Below, one piece after another: positions 33,203 to 43,403 of a DNA stretch of 64,000 bases (the stretch's first letter is position 1; each line of letters starts with the position of its first letter). The translations under genes were made by a program, and so were the position numbers. The DNA is from Candidatus Kryptobacter tengchongensis. Its GTDB lineage: Bacteria > Bacteroidota > Ignavibacteria > Kryptoniales > Kryptoniaceae. The notes under the pieces are model-generated. The model searched no databases, was not told where the DNA came from, and saw only the letters and a program-made list of their open reading frames with translations. Where the stretch lies: NCBI GenBank assembly GCA_001485605.1, contig FAON01000009.1, positions 124,001-188,000 on the forward strand, read 5' to 3'.

Positions 33203-34279
33203 TCACTTTTGATGTTCAATTTCTTTTTCAATCTCTTCAAAAATAGATTTAACTTGCTCAACTATTTCCTCAGCTGATGGCACCATTCCACCGCATCTTC
33301 CATAAAACCTAACCTCACGCATCCCATTCAAAGCAAGCTTAACATCATCAACCATTTGCCCAGTGCTTAACTCAACTACGAAAAAGAGCTGTGTAGTTTT
33401 TGCAAGCTCTCTAATTTTTTCCTCTGGGAACGGGAAAAGAGTAATCGGTCTTAACAATCCAACTTTATATCCATCCTCCCTCATTATATCAACGACGCTC
33501 TTCAAAATTCTTGAAACAATCCCATATCCAATAAGAATCACATCAGCATCATTAGTTTTATATGCTTCGTATCTGACTTCTTCTTTTTTAATTCGTTCGT
33601 ATTTCTCCTTAAGCCTCAGGTTATGCTGTTCAAGTTCCTCTGGTGCAAGATAAATGGATGTTATAAGGTTATGTCTTGTCTCAGCAGTCCCGTCAACGCA
33701 CCATGATTTATCAATCTCTGGAATTTTCGGCTCTGGAAATTCAACTGGTTCCACCATTTGACCTATAAATCCATCAGCAAGGACATACACAGGGTTTCTA
33801 TATTTTTCGGCGAGGTCAAAAGCAAGATAAGTTAAGTCACACATTTCTTGAACTGAGTTCGGGGCAAGGACGATAACCTTATAATTTCCATGTCCTCCAC
33901 CTTTAACCACCTGGTAATAATCTCCTTGCTCTGGTGCTATGTTCCCAAGCCCGGGTCCACCCCTCATCACATCAACTATAACCATTGGAAGTTCTGCGCC
34001 AGCTGCATATGAAATACCCTCTTGCATTAAGCTTATTCCTGGGCTTGATGACGCTGTCATTGCTCTAATGCCACCACTTGCAGCACCAAATAACATATTA
34101 ATTGCCGCAACCTCACTTTCTGCCTGGATAAAAACCCCTCCAACCTCAGGCATTAGAAGTGCAGCAGCTTCGGCAATTTCACTTGCTGGCGTAATTGGAT
34201 ATCCGAAAAATGCTCTACATCCAGCTAAAATTGCCCCCCTTACAACAGCTTCATTTCCTTTCATTAATTGTTTTGGCAT
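33203..34279 (-). CDS. vorB: 2-oxoacid:ferredoxin oxidoreductase alpha subunit (VorB-like)
   Basis: A 358-aa alpha subunit with the N-terminal pyrimidine-binding domain ([28 protein letters not shown]), the catalytic-domain [10 protein letters not shown] stretch, and the [20 protein letters not shown] and [17 protein letters not shown] segments characteristic of VorB. The C-terminal domain (domain II) is present, so it is full length. It is the second enzyme-subunit gene of the operon (ferredoxin, alpha, beta-gamma) and is separated from the ferredoxin by 75 bp holding two hairpins. Confidence 0.9.
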   Translation of the reverse strand: MPKQLMKGNEAVVRGAILAGCRAFFGYPITPASEIAEAAALLMPEVGGVFIQAESEVAAINMLFGAASGGIRAMTASSSPGISLMQEGISYAAGAELPMVIVDVMRGGPGLGNIAPEQGDYYQVVKGGGHGNYKVIVLAPNSVQEMCDLTYLAFDLAEKYRNPVYVLADGFIGQMVEPVEFPEPKIPEIDKSWCVDGTAETRHNLITSIYLAPEELEQHNLRLKEKYERIKKEEVRYEAYKTNDADVILIGYGIVSRILKSVVDIMREDGYKVGLLRPITLFPFPEEKIRELAKTTQLFFVVELSTGQMVDDVKLALNGMREVRFYGRCGGMVPSAEEIVEQVKSIFEEIEKEIEHQK

Positions 34280-34302
34280 TTTTAAAAGATCATTTGTTTT
34301 TT

Positions 34303-34354
34303 CTGCTAATGTTTTTAGCAGTTTAAATTAAACAAGGCAGTTTTTACGCCTTGC
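34303..34354 (-). promoter_or_regulatory. Two tandem hairpins between ferredoxin and alpha-subunit genes
   Basis: On the transcribed strand, GCAAGGC / GCCTTGT (34332-34354) is followed by a short AT-rich run. CTGCTAA / TTAGCAG (34303-34321) then ends about 24 nt before the alpha ATG. They may set subunit ratio through partial termination or mRNA processing. Based on structure only. Confidence 0.4.
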
Positions 34355-34618
34355 TTAATTAAATGAGGCTAAAATCTCCTCATCAATAACTGCACCACGT
34401 TTATAAACTGTTATAGCACCAGGTTCCGGGCAAGCGTAAAAACAAACACCGCAACCCGTACAACCATCTCCAACATATTCAGCATAGTGATAACCACGCG
34501 AATTGAACTTATCTGAAACCTTCAAAACATTAACTGGACATGTTTCAATGCAAAGAGTGCATCCTTTGCATTGTTCCTTGTTAATTTTAATAAAAGCTTT
34601 TTGAAGTGTTACTTGCAT
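34355..34618 (-). CDS. 2x[4Fe-4S] ferredoxin subunit of the 2-oxoacid oxidoreductase
   Basis: An 87-aa protein with two cysteine clusters ([12 protein letters not shown] near residue 18, [12 protein letters not shown] near 53), each binding one 4Fe-4S centre. It is the delta subunit that takes electrons from the ThDP subunit and passes them to free ferredoxin. A clear GGAGGAG precedes the ATG. It is followed by the alpha gene. Confidence 0.93.
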   Translation of the reverse strand: MQVTLQKAFIKINKEQCKGCTLCIETCPVNVLKVSDKFNSRGYHYAEYVGDGCTGCGVCFYACPEPGAITVYKRGAVIDEEILASFN

Positions 34619-34636
34619 TTCTCCTCCACTTTCATT

Positions 34637-34954
34637 TTAAATCCAAAGGTCAATTTCGTATTCTTTCCGCTGGGAAAGATGAATGTTTTCTTTTGCCTTG
34701 TTTAAAATTTCCTTTATAGTTTCAACCTCCTCAACTATTCTATCCAGCTCCTCCCCAATCAACTCCACATAAATTTTCCTATCTCTTTTCTTGCTCATAT
34801 CTATAACATAAGCCCATATCTCGTCAGTTTTTCTCTCAATTTCCCCAAGCCTTTTTATCGCTTGATTTATTAAAAGCATCACCTCTTCCTTTGAAGTTCT
34901 TCGGAAGTATTTTTTTACCCGCTGAATACGCTCTGTGATGTTAAAGTTCCTCAT
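34637..34954 (-). CDS. Small coiled-coil protein of unknown function
   Basis: About 105 aa, highly charged and predicted helical throughout (many Lys, Arg and Glu; heptad-like spacing from about residue 25 to 95), with no signal peptide. I do not recognise the family. It lies 18 bp upstream of the ferredoxin gene on the same strand, so it probably heads the oxidoreductase transcript. A TTG at 34966 is possible; ATG 34954 is preferred. The 257 bp upstream to the next gene show no feature beyond AT-rich sequence. Confidence 0.6.
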   Translation of the reverse strand: MRNFNITERIQRVKKYFRRTSKEEVMLLINQAIKRLGEIERKTDEIWAYVIDMSKKRDRKIYVELIGEELDRIVEEVETIKEILNKAKENIHLSQRKEYEIDLWI

Positions 34955-35211
34955 GAATGAATCCAAAATTTTATTTTCTCACTTAATATACCTTCATTTT
35001 AACTAAAATGCAAACTCTATGCCAGAGGAAATTTTATTTTAATTTAAGCAAAAATAAGCCCGAAAACTTTGGATTGTTCAAAAATGACACACCTTCAAAT
35101 TTATCTGCACAAAATTTTTATCAAAATTTCAAGTCTTCCCGACCCAATTTTGTAAAGTATGACTTTTGAAATTAACAGAATGAATTGTAAATTAATTTAA
35201 AAAATTAAAGT

Positions 35212-36252
35212 GTGGCAGAAGAAATTATGATCAACGAAAGGATAAAGAATCAGATATTGCGTTCCCTGGCTTCCGGCTCAAAAACTTTCTGGGAAATAGT
35301 CAACAGACAGGACGGGACTTTAAAAGAGCTTTATCAAACCCTGAATAAACTTATAAAAGATAATATCATAAAAAGGGACGGCGAAAAATTTTATCTCAAT
35401 AATCAAACCTCTTTAAAATTCTACCCAGATCCCCGATGTGAGCATTGTCGTGGTGGAATAGAGATAAAAGGCGAATATCAGAAAATTTTTGAAACTTATA
35501 AGAACATAGTTAAGAATCGCCCATTACCATCAATTGAATATGATCAAGGTTTCATAAGCGCTGAAGATGCAATGAGACGGGCTATTTTTATGTATGAAAG
35601 AGGAGATATTGAAAATAAAGCGGTTTTCATTCTCGGAGATGACGACCTCGTAAGCATAGCCATTGGTTTACTCGGTGTTTCCAGAAAAATCACCGTTCTT
35701 GAAATTGACAAAAGGTTAACCGACTTTATAAATGATGTCTCAAAAGAATACAACCTTAACATAAAAACTATAACGCACGATGTCCTTGATTCCTTTCCCA
35801 AAAAAGAGATGAACAAATATGATACATTCTTAACAGATCCTGTTGAAACTTTGGAAGGTTTCATTCTCTTTACATATCGTTGTATGCAAGCGCTCAAAAA
35901 GAGAAACTCCGCTGGATACTTTGGGCTAACACATATTGAAGCAAACCTTGAAAAATGGTATCACATTCAAAAATTTATACTTTCAACTGGAATGGTCATA
36001 ACCGACATAATTCGTGATTTCTCTTACTACCCCGAAGATGAAAATCAATGGGTTGAAAACTATAATCATTACCTGATCAATAAAAAGCTTAAAATCGGGA
36101 TACCAAATACAAACTGGTTTAGATCATCTTTCTTTAGAGTTGAGGCATACGATAAAATTAAACTTAAAAAACACCCCCGCTTAAAATCTACCTACAAACT
36201 CTATGTTGATGATGAAGCTTGGTGCACGGTTGAAAATAAGAACTGGAAATAA
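35212..36252 (+). CDS. bpsA: N4-bis(aminopropyl)spermidine synthase (branched-chain polyamine synthase)
   Basis: A 346-aa DUF43/BpsA enzyme that adds aminopropyl groups from decarboxylated SAM to spermidine to make branched tetra- or penta-amines that protect nucleic acids at high temperature. It has an N-terminal winged-helix part (about 8-62), a CEHC cysteine pair (76-79), IEYDQG (108-113), the signature LGDDDL (141-146) that binds substrate amines and the DPVET loop (209-213). The length is that of Thermus and Thermococcus BpsA. GTG 35212 is the longest start; ATG 35227, preceded by AGAAG, is also possible. It converges with hflX, leaving only 2 nt. Confidence 0.88.
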   Translation: MAEEIMINERIKNQILRSLASGSKTFWEIVNRQDGTLKELYQTLNKLIKDNIIKRDGEKFYLNNQTSLKFYPDPRCEHCRGGIEIKGEYQKIFETYKNIVKNRPLPSIEYDQGFISAEDAMRRAIFMYERGDIENKAVFILGDDDLVSIAIGLLGVSRKITVLEIDKRLTDFINDVSKEYNLNIKTITHDVLDSFPKKEMNKYDTFLTDPVETLEGFILFTYRCMQALKKRNSAGYFGLTHIEANLEKWYHIQKFILSTGMVITDIIRDFSYYPEDENQWVENYNHYLINKKLKIGIPNTNWFRSSFFRVEAYDKIKLKKHPRLKSTYKLYVDDEAWCTVENKNWK

Positions 36253-36254
36253 AG

Positions 36255-37514
36255 TTAAAAAATATACGATGAAATTTTTGGCAGATGCCTTTTCTCTATT
36301 TTGATTTTTAATGTTAGGTAATTATCAGTATCATATTTCACATCAAGGACTTCCCCAAATTTGTAGATAAGCGATATCGCCTTGGAATTTGAAATTTCAA
36401 CTTTTCCTGTTATTTCAACATAATGATCGTCTATCATCTGGGAAATTTTTTCCTTCAATGTATGAATGTTAACCCCACGGGATGCAGATATGAAAACCGC
36501 GTCTTTATATTCATTTGCAAGGGAGTAGATTAAACTTCTATCCTGCAATTTATCAATTTTGTTGAAGGCAAGGATTGTCGGCTTGTCAAGTGAGTTAAGT
36601 TCCTCAAGTGTTTCCTCAACAACTTTTATCTGTTCCCTAAAATTCGGCGCTGATATATCAACGACATGAATCAAAATGTCAGCTTCAACAACTTCATCAA
36701 GCGTTGATTTAAAGGAAGCAATGAGATGATGTGGAAGTTTTCTTATAAATCCAACCGTATCGGTCAGAAGAATTTTCCTTGTCGGAGAAAGCCTAACCAC
36801 ACGTGTGGTTGCATCCAAAGTTGCAAAGAGTTTATCCTCAACATAGGCATTTGCATCAGCTAATGCATTTAAAAGTGTAGATTTTCCAGCGTTTGTATAA
36901 CCAACAAGCGCAACTCTAAATATATCTCGCCTGCCTTTTCTTTGAATTTTTCTCTGATTGTCAATTTCGCTGAGTTTTCTTCTCAAAATCGCAATTTTCC
37001 TTTTAACAAGTCGTCTATCTGTTTCAAGTTGCGTTTCGCCAGGTCCTTTCGTTCCGATACCACCATATTGCTTTGAAAGATGTCTCCATTTACCTGTCAA
37101 CCTCGGCAAAAGATATTCAAGTTGTGCAAGTTCAACCTGTATCTTCGCCGGGGCTGTCCTCGCATGAGATGCAAATATATCAAGTATAAGGGTTGTTCTG
37201 TCTATAACTTTACAATTGATCACATCCTCAAGATTTCTGATTTGAACACCAGATAAATCATCATCAAAAATCACAACATCAATTTTTTCCTCCCCGACGA
37301 TTTTTGCTATCTGTTCAGCTTTCCCCCTGCCGATGAAAAAAGCTGGATCTGGTTTTTCTCTTTCCTGATAAATTCTACAAATAACATCAGCCCCAGCTGT
37401 ATCAGCAAGAAGTTCAAGCTCATCAAGATATTCATCCACCTGAGCTTTGGTCTGATGCGGGAAAATTACACCAACTACAATTGCTCTTTCTCGCTCCCTC
37501 GTATAAATTGACAA
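36255..37514 (-). CDS. hflX: Ribosome-associated GTPase HflX
   Basis: A 419-aa HflX, a GTPase that binds the 50S subunit and splits stalled or heat-damaged ribosomes. The N-terminal HflX domain has FIGRGKAEQI and DDDLSGVQIRNLE. A helical linker (KGPGETQLETDRR) follows, then the G domain with G1 VGYTNAGKST, G3 DTVGF, G4 NKID and G5 SASRG. The start is TTG 37514, with AGGAAAGGA about 9 nt before it. Full length. Confidence 0.93.
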   Translation of the reverse strand: MSIYTRERERAIVVGVIFPHQTKAQVDEYLDELELLADTAGADVICRIYQEREKPDPAFFIGRGKAEQIAKIVGEEKIDVVIFDDDLSGVQIRNLEDVINCKVIDRTTLILDIFASHARTAPAKIQVELAQLEYLLPRLTGKWRHLSKQYGGIGTKGPGETQLETDRRLVKRKIAILRRKLSEIDNQRKIQRKGRRDIFRVALVGYTNAGKSTLLNALADANAYVEDKLFATLDATTRVVRLSPTRKILLTDTVGFIRKLPHHLIASFKSTLDEVVEADILIHVVDISAPNFREQIKVVEETLEELNSLDKPTILAFNKIDKLQDRSLIYSLANEYKDAVFISASRGVNIHTLKEKISQMIDDHYVEITGKVEISNSKAISLIYKFGEVLDVKYDTDNYLTLKIKIEKRHLPKISSYIF

Positions 37515-37593
37515 ATCTGTTGTCCTTTCCTGACTTTATTTTCGTTCTTCATACTATAATTTAAAACACATCACCAAAAAATCAAGTTCATTT

Positions 37594-40335
37594 TTACTCA
37601 AAACCAAGCGAAAACTGGAATATGGTCGGACCCCAGAACAAGCCTTCTCGTTTTACACCCTTTAAAATAAAGCTCTTCCCAGCAATTATCCTCAATGCCC
37701 CAACTGGTGTATCAAAACCAATCTCAATCCCTATCCCCTGTCTTAAATCTTTCCACCTCACCGCTTCAAACTTTTCCCAAGCCGAACCAACATCGTAACG
37801 CAATGAAATAAAATTTTCAAAGATAATTTTAACTGGATTCTTAAACCTTGCCTCCACCCCACCAAGGATAACCTGCCTCCCGTAGTTTTCATCTTCCCTC
37901 ATCCCAGCGAAAGAATTTAATCCAGTGATTGAACCAATGAAAAACTGCTGAGATAATGGGGTTGATTCATCACACAAGCCAAACAAAAATTTAAGTTTCA
38001 AAACCCCATATTTGAAATAAGTGTTGTAATTCTCATACGAAAAGAAAATTTTTGAATACGCTACATCAGAGCCTAAGAACTTTTGCGACATCTCGTAATA
38101 GGCATTCATATAAACGCCACGATTGGGAAAATAAATTTTGTCCCTTGAATCAACATTTATGCTTAACTGTAATTTTGCAAGTAAATTTTCTCCCTCTCTG
38201 AACTCAACCCTTGAAACATTCTTTGCAAGTGCCTTCTCCACTTGATACTTTAACAATGTATTTCCAATTTTCTCAAATTGTCCCCCGGCGGATAATTCAA
38301 ATCCAGCGTAAGAAAATTTAATCTCACCTTCATTTTTCAAAGAAAAACCTCCATCGCCCAAAATTCTTCTATAAGTATAAATCTTCCTTTCAGAATAATA
38401 GAAACTAAGTTTGTAGGTCAAGATTGTTTTGAACAATCGGTCAACTTTATATTCAAGTTTCAAAAGCGAATTTCTCATCCCGCCTTGAAATGTCAATCCA
38501 AAATCATCATTAAAGCCGAATGTATTTTCATTCCTGAAGTCGGAAAAAATCTGCCCACCACGTTCATTGTCAATTCTAATCCCAATTCTCAAAAACTGTG
38601 AAGATGTTTCTTGAAGATGGAGTTCAACCTTAACACTATCGTCAACCCTATAGTCAACCCTTATCTGCGAGAAAAGATTTGTAACCCATAGATTCCGCAA
38701 TGTCTCCATCAACTTATTTTCGGTTAGAATTTCACCTGTTCCAAACTTAACATCACGAAAAATGACAAAATTTTTAGTTCTATTATTACCATAAACCTTT
38801 ACCTCGGAAACATAGCCATCATTTAAATAAATGTTAATTTCACAGGTCAGGCTATCAAATTTCACACTTCTAATTTTTACAAACGGATAACCCGAAGCGT
38901 GGAAAACATGCAAAATTTTTCGTGAAATCTCATAAACATTCTTCTCAGAGAAATAAATGTCTCCGCTTGGATAAAAAACAAAGCAAGTATCCACAACCTC
39001 AACTGAACCCAAAACCTCGTCTGAAAACTTTGAAAAATCTATCTGGAAATTACCCATTGATTGAGGGTGAATAACCACTTTTTTAATTTTTGGGTTCAAC
39101 TCCGTCTGGATTACAATCTCAGCAAAGCTTGAACCTTTATAAACTTCAACTTCAATTTTTTTATATTCACCCTGGGATAATTGACCATACAAAAACCTCA
39201 CAATATCCCTGTCGGTAATTTCACTTTTATTTAAAACCGGGGTGATTGCATTGGCTGGTAGACCGTCGCCGTAAATTTTCAGTTTATAATTTGAAAACTT
39301 TTGAACTCCAGCATCACTCAAAATTTCACTTTTTGAGTCCAGAAGTGAAATTATCTCTTCTATTTTTTCCTCTGCTATTTCTTCACCTCTTTTTATTATC
39401 AATTCCGCCTTTTCAAAATCCGAGGCAGTTATATTTTCAAGGTTTGGATTCAAGACGATGTCGGACTTTTCAAGTTGAAATTTGTTTGAAAGTTGCATCA
39501 TAATTCCAATGATTTGATCGGCTGTGTTCCACGGCAATTGAATTTCAGATGGGCTTCTCAATGGACTTGTCGCATCAACTGTTATCACGATATCGCATCC
39601 TAATTCCCTTGCCACATCCGCAGGTATGTTTGAGATCAAACCGCCATCAACAAGAACAAGTGAATCCATAAAAACAGGTTGAAAAACAAGTGGAATTGTT
39701 GAACTTGCTCTAACCGAATAAACAAGGTTTCCACTTGAAAAGATGATCCGTTGACCGCTTACCAAGTCAGTTGCGACAGAGTAAAATTCTGGCTTGAGTT
39801 CCTTGTAATTTGTCACATAATGGAATGGGGCTTTGAAAAAAATTTTCAGAAGTGATTCAGTTATGCTCTGTCCTGAAATCACATAAGAAGGCACCAAAGG
39901 TTTAAAACCTTTGAAACGAAAATAGAGGAAACTTTTCTCAATCAGATATTTTCTATCAAGAAATAAATTCGCTCTATCTTCCTTCTCCCCAAGCGTCAGC
40001 ACATAATCCCAATTTGTTTGAAGAGCAATTTTTTCAATTTCTTCAGCTTTAAGCCCAGCACAATATAGACCCCCAACTATACTTCCCATACTTGTCCCAA
40101 CTATACAATCAATGGGGATATTATATCTTTCTAAAACCTTCAAAACACCGATGTGGCTTAGTCCCCTTGCTCCTCCACCGCTTAAAACAAGCGCAACTTT
40201 GGGGCGTTTGAGCTCGTAATTTGCAACTCTGACTTTCCCCCCTTCATCATAAAATTTTATTTGCAAAACCTGCCGTGAATTAGCAACTGAAATAAACATC
40301 AAAAAGAGAAGCAAAATCTGGGACGTTTTCATCAT
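37594..40335 (-). CDS. Patatin-like phospholipase fused to POTRA/Omp85 barrel (type Vd)
   Basis: A 913-aa outer-membrane protein. After a signal peptide (to about residue 20) comes a patatin lipase domain with oxyanion loop SGGGARG (52-58), nucleophile S82 in GTSMG and the catalytic Asp in DGGLISNIP. Then come POTRA-like repeats and a C-terminal 16-strand Omp85/BamA-type barrel ending in FSLGFE (terminal aromatic-charged signature). This is the PlpD-type (type Vd) layout, in which the lipase is held at or passed through the cell surface. Its substrate is likely phospholipid. It is a single gene with no close operon partner. Confidence 0.9.
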   Translation of the reverse strand: MMKTSQILLLFLMFISVANSRQVLQIKFYDEGGKVRVANYELKRPKVALVLSGGGARGLSHIGVLKVLERYNIPIDCIVGTSMGSIVGGLYCAGLKAEEIEKIALQTNWDYVLTLGEKEDRANLFLDRKYLIEKSFLYFRFKGFKPLVPSYVISGQSITESLLKIFFKAPFHYVTNYKELKPEFYSVATDLVSGQRIIFSSGNLVYSVRASSTIPLVFQPVFMDSLVLVDGGLISNIPADVARELGCDIVITVDATSPLRSPSEIQLPWNTADQIIGIMMQLSNKFQLEKSDIVLNPNLENITASDFEKAELIIKRGEEIAEEKIEEIISLLDSKSEILSDAGVQKFSNYKLKIYGDGLPANAITPVLNKSEITDRDIVRFLYGQLSQGEYKKIEVEVYKGSSFAEIVIQTELNPKIKKVVIHPQSMGNFQIDFSKFSDEVLGSVEVVDTCFVFYPSGDIYFSEKNVYEISRKILHVFHASGYPFVKIRSVKFDSLTCEINIYLNDGYVSEVKVYGNNRTKNFVIFRDVKFGTGEILTENKLMETLRNLWVTNLFSQIRVDYRVDDSVKVELHLQETSSQFLRIGIRIDNERGGQIFSDFRNENTFGFNDDFGLTFQGGMRNSLLKLEYKVDRLFKTILTYKLSFYYSERKIYTYRRILGDGGFSLKNEGEIKFSYAGFELSAGGQFEKIGNTLLKYQVEKALAKNVSRVEFREGENLLAKLQLSINVDSRDKIYFPNRGVYMNAYYEMSQKFLGSDVAYSKIFFSYENYNTYFKYGVLKLKFLFGLCDESTPLSQQFFIGSITGLNSFAGMREDENYGRQVILGGVEARFKNPVKIIFENFISLRYDVGSAWEKFEAVRWKDLRQGIGIEIGFDTPVGALRIIAGKSFILKGVKREGLFWGPTIFQFSLGFE

Positions 40336-40362
40336 CTCATTTGCGAGAAATTTCTAAAATTT

Positions 40363-40390
40363 TAAAAAACCTCCCCCGAATAGGGGAGGT
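40363..40390 (-). terminator. Rho-independent terminator of the aldolase gene
   Basis: On the minus strand ACCTCCCC / GGGGAGGT forms an 8-bp stem with a TATTCG loop, followed by seven T. It lies 11 nt after the aldolase stop. Confidence 0.92.
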
Positions 40391-40401
40391 AAATTTAAAT
40401 C

Positions 40402-41748
40402 TCACACCTTAACATACTTTCTCACGACATCATAAGTATTGACAACATTTAATTTCTGCAATAGCAAGCTAAATTTCTTTTCAAGCGCAATTCCAATCTC
40501 ATCTTTAAGTGACTGTGGCAGATCCCAAAATTCCTTCTTAAACGGACCAAACCCTTTCTTTCTCGTTTTGTAAATAAATTGTTCCTCCGTATCTCCCGAT
40601 TTCCACTCATCTTTAAATTCTTTCTTCAAAAACTCATAAATCTCCTTCTTGAATTCATCTGGAAGCAATGAATAGATCATATTTTGAAATTCAGTTGCAA
40701 GGTGAATTTCTGCGGTTCCGACTTGTGGGAATTTATCAAAAAGTTCTTCGGGCAAAGTTGAAGCGCCGTGTTGAACTGCGCCTGATAAACCATATTCCCT
40801 TCTTGCGATCTCGGAAAGAACACGCAAAGTTTCAAAATCAATTTTAACTTGTGCTATCGTTCCATCTGGCAGTGGAACTCCACCATGAGTTGTTCCCGTT
40901 TGAACGCTTATCTTGCTTATACCCTTGTAATTTCCTTTTTCGGCAAGAAGTTTAAGATAACCAGCCATATAAGCTCTCAATTCCTCCGGAGTACTGTTTT
41001 TCCCACCAACTTCACCGATTTCACCGCCAATGGAAATTTCAATTCCCTGTGGTTGAAGTTTTCTTATGTATTCCGTCATTTCAGCGGCGACTTCGTAGTT
41101 TGGTCTTTGCTGTTCATCAAGTGTTGGCTTGCTTAAATCCACAAGCGTTGAACTATCAATATCAATGTTATAAAACTCTGCCTCAATTTCCTCTTTTACA
41201 AGAGATTTTAACGAGTCAATCTCTTTTTGCGGATCTTCAGCATATTTTTTCGCGCTAACCTGAACATGGTCACCTTGAATGAAAACTGGACCTTGATAAC
41301 CTTCTTTCACGCAAGCAGCGAGAACACACGCTGTATATTCACTTGGTCTTTGGAAGGTATAGCCGATTTCTGATTTGGCGATTTCAAAAATAAACGCACC
41401 AACATTATGTTTCTTAACAGCTCTGACATAGGCTCTTGCCACATCATAAGTTAAACCACGAATGTTAACAGCTGGGACTGTAAATCCACCAACTTCACCT
41501 CTGCCCATCGCCTCATAAAAACTTTGTATAGAAGCAGGGACTGCGCCCAATTTTCGTGCTATCTTGCGAATAAGATTGCGTATTTCAACTTTTAAATTTT
41601 CATCTGGATTAAAAACAGCGTTATAAACAAGTTCATCAATTGCCTTTTCCCTCAACCTTACGGGATCAACAACATTAACATCACCGTCAAACTCAACCAC
41701 ACCAGCAAGATAATTTTTCAGATCAATTAAATCTTTAAACATAACCAC
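40402..41748 (-). CDS. Class II (zinc) fructose-bisphosphate aldolase family
   Basis: A 448-aa class II aldolase, longer than E. coli FbaA (about 359 aa). Pieces include GGFTVPAVNIRGL (about 88), the zinc-binding QGDHVQVS (about 178), the DIDSSTLVDL strand, IGGEIGEVGG (about 245) and the HGGVPLPDG and VQHGASTL segments. It cleaves or forms a ketose bisphosphate in glycolysis or gluconeogenesis. The extra C-terminal 100 residues are charged and helical. A perfect AAAGGAGGTG lies before the ATG. Tagatose-bisphosphate is an alternative substrate. It is divergent from the cluster at 42027; the 278 bp between show no recognised operator. Confidence 0.85.
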   Translation of the reverse strand: MVMFKDLIDLKNYLAGVVEFDGDVNVVDPVRLREKAIDELVYNAVFNPDENLKVEIRNLIRKIARKLGAVPASIQSFYEAMGRGEVGGFTVPAVNIRGLTYDVARAYVRAVKKHNVGAFIFEIAKSEIGYTFQRPSEYTACVLAACVKEGYQGPVFIQGDHVQVSAKKYAEDPQKEIDSLKSLVKEEIEAEFYNIDIDSSTLVDLSKPTLDEQQRPNYEVAAEMTEYIRKLQPQGIEISIGGEIGEVGGKNSTPEELRAYMAGYLKLLAEKGNYKGISKISVQTGTTHGGVPLPDGTIAQVKIDFETLRVLSEIARREYGLSGAVQHGASTLPEELFDKFPQVGTAEIHLATEFQNMIYSLLPDEFKKEIYEFLKKEFKDEWKSGDTEEQFIYKTRKKGFGPFKKEFWDLPQSLKDEIGIALEKKFSLLLQKLNVVNTYDVVRKYVKV

Positions 41749-42026
41749 ACCTCCTTTGTTTAAAATTTTTCAATTTTGTTTTTTGGGTCTTTTTGAGTAA
41801 ATTTATCGTTGAAAATTTAAGAATTATTGAGTTTTTAAGCAAACTCTCACTTTTGTGTTCTATGTTAAAAGTTAAAAAAACAAATAACCGCTCTGGTTTA
41901 TCCCCAAAAGATCACAAAACTTAGTGCCCCCTTCAAATTTAAAAAATCTCGTCTTTCCACAATTTAGCCTCAGACAAACTTTTTAAACCTTGCCAATATA
42001 AATTACAAAAAATATCTGGAGGTTTT

Positions 42027-43358
42027 ATGAACAGAAAAAAAGTGATAATTATGGGCGCAGCTGGCAGGGATTTCCATAATTTCAACATGTATTATCGTGA
42101 TAACGAAATCTATGAAGTTGTTGCCTTCACTGCAACGCAGATACCAAATATTGAAAACAGAAAATATCCACCTGAACTTGCTGGAAAACTTTATCCTAAG
42201 GGCATCCCAATCTATCCTGAAGAAAAACTTGAAGAACTTATAAAAAAATTCAAAGTTGATGAAGTCGTTTTTTCATATTCAGATGTTTCACATCAATATG
42301 TAATGGAAAGAGCATCAAGGGTGATTTCCGCTGGTGCAAGCTTTCGCCTTTTAGGGCTCAATCAAACAATGCTAAAGAGCAAGGTTCCAGTAGTTGCAGT
42401 TGTCGCAGTTAGAACAGGATGTGGAAAAAGTCAAACCTCAAGAAAAGTTGCAAAATTGCTAAGAGAAATGGGATTAAAAGTCGTCGTTGTAAGACATCCT
42501 ATGCCATACGGCGATTTGAGAAAACAGGTTGTTCAAAGGTTTGCCTCAATTGAGGATATGCACAAGCAAAACTGCACCATTGAAGAAATGGAAGAATATG
42601 AACCTCATATTGTAAATGGTGGGGTTGTTTACGCTGGCGTTGATTATGAAAAGATACTTCGCGAAGCAGAAAAAGAAGCAGATGTGATAATCTGGGATGG
42701 TGGGAACAATGACATGCCATTTTTTAAACCTGATCTTACAATAGTGGTTGCAGACCCTCACAGACCTGGACATGAGCTAACTTATTATCCTGGAAGCTCA
42801 AACCTCAGAATAGCTGATGTTGTTGTGATAAACAAAGTTGATTCAGCAAGACCTGAAGATGTTGAAATTGTAAGAAATAATATAAGAAGTGTAAATCCAA
42901 AGGCGATAATAGTTGAGGCTGCTTCACCTATTTTCGTTGAAGATGGCTCCTTAATTCGTGGGAAAAGAGCTCTTGCTGTTGAGGATGGTCCAACGCTTAC
43001 ACATGGGGATATGGAGTATGGAGCCGCTGTTTTAGCTGCTAAAAAATTTGGGGCGAAGGAACTTGTTGACCCACGAGAATACGCCGTTGGTTCAATAAAA
43101 GAAACATTTAAAAAATACACACAAATAAAAAATCTTCTTCCAGCAGTTGGGTATGGAAAGGAGCAAATAAAAGAACTTGAAAAAACAATTAACAAAACCC
43201 CAGCTGATATTGTCATAATCGGGACACCAATTGACTTAAGGCGTGTCTTAAAACTTAACAAACCAAGCGTTCGTGTAAGGTATGAGCTACAGGAGATTGG
43301 AAAACCAGAACTTAAAGATATATTGATGGATTTCGCGAGGTCAAAAAAACTTATATAA
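42027..43358 (+). CDS. Cyclic 2,3-diphosphoglycerate synthetase-type P-loop protein
   Basis: A 443-aa protein of the family named after cyclic 2,3-diphosphoglycerate synthetase, which in hyperthermophilic methanogens makes the heat protectant cDPG. The N-terminal domain (VIIMGAAGRDFHNFN) looks like a nucleotide-binding Rossmann unit. A P-loop GTPase/SIMIBI-like domain follows, with a modified Walker A (AVRTGCGKSQTSR, near 127-139), the IIWDGGNND switch-like motif (near 222) and a VVINKVD base-recognition motif. Many bacteria hold such genes beside carbamate kinase and OTCase, as here, so the function need not be cDPG synthesis. A strong GGAGG precedes the ATG. Confidence 0.75.
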   Translation: MNRKKVIIMGAAGRDFHNFNMYYRDNEIYEVVAFTATQIPNIENRKYPPELAGKLYPKGIPIYPEEKLEELIKKFKVDEVVFSYSDVSHQYVMERASRVISAGASFRLLGLNQTMLKSKVPVVAVVAVRTGCGKSQTSRKVAKLLREMGLKVVVVRHPMPYGDLRKQVVQRFASIEDMHKQNCTIEEMEEYEPHIVNGGVVYAGVDYEKILREAEKEADVIIWDGGNNDMPFFKPDLTIVVADPHRPGHELTYYPGSSNLRIADVVVINKVDSARPEDVEIVRNNIRSVNPKAIIVEAASPIFVEDGSLIRGKRALAVEDGPTLTHGDMEYGAAVLAAKKFGAKELVDPREYAVGSIKETFKKYTQIKNLLPAVGYGKEQIKELEKTINKTPADIVIIGTPIDLRRVLKLNKPSVRVRYELQEIGKPELKDILMDFARSKKLI

Positions 43359-43403
43359 CTTTTTCGCAAGAATTATCTCTTTAAAACAAAAATGAAAACC
43401 TAA

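Noticed and set aside
35008-35169. 53-aa open frame (+) between the coiled-coil gene and bpsA
   Set aside because: Rich in Asn, Phe and Lys as expected of chance frames in AT-rich DNA, no ribosome-binding site, no family likeness and no coupling to a neighbour.
42027-43358. Firm claim that this protein makes cyclic 2,3-diphosphoglycerate
   Set aside because: The family name comes from archaeal members; the gene context here (carbamoyl-phosphate enzymes) and the modified Walker A give no direct support for that reaction.
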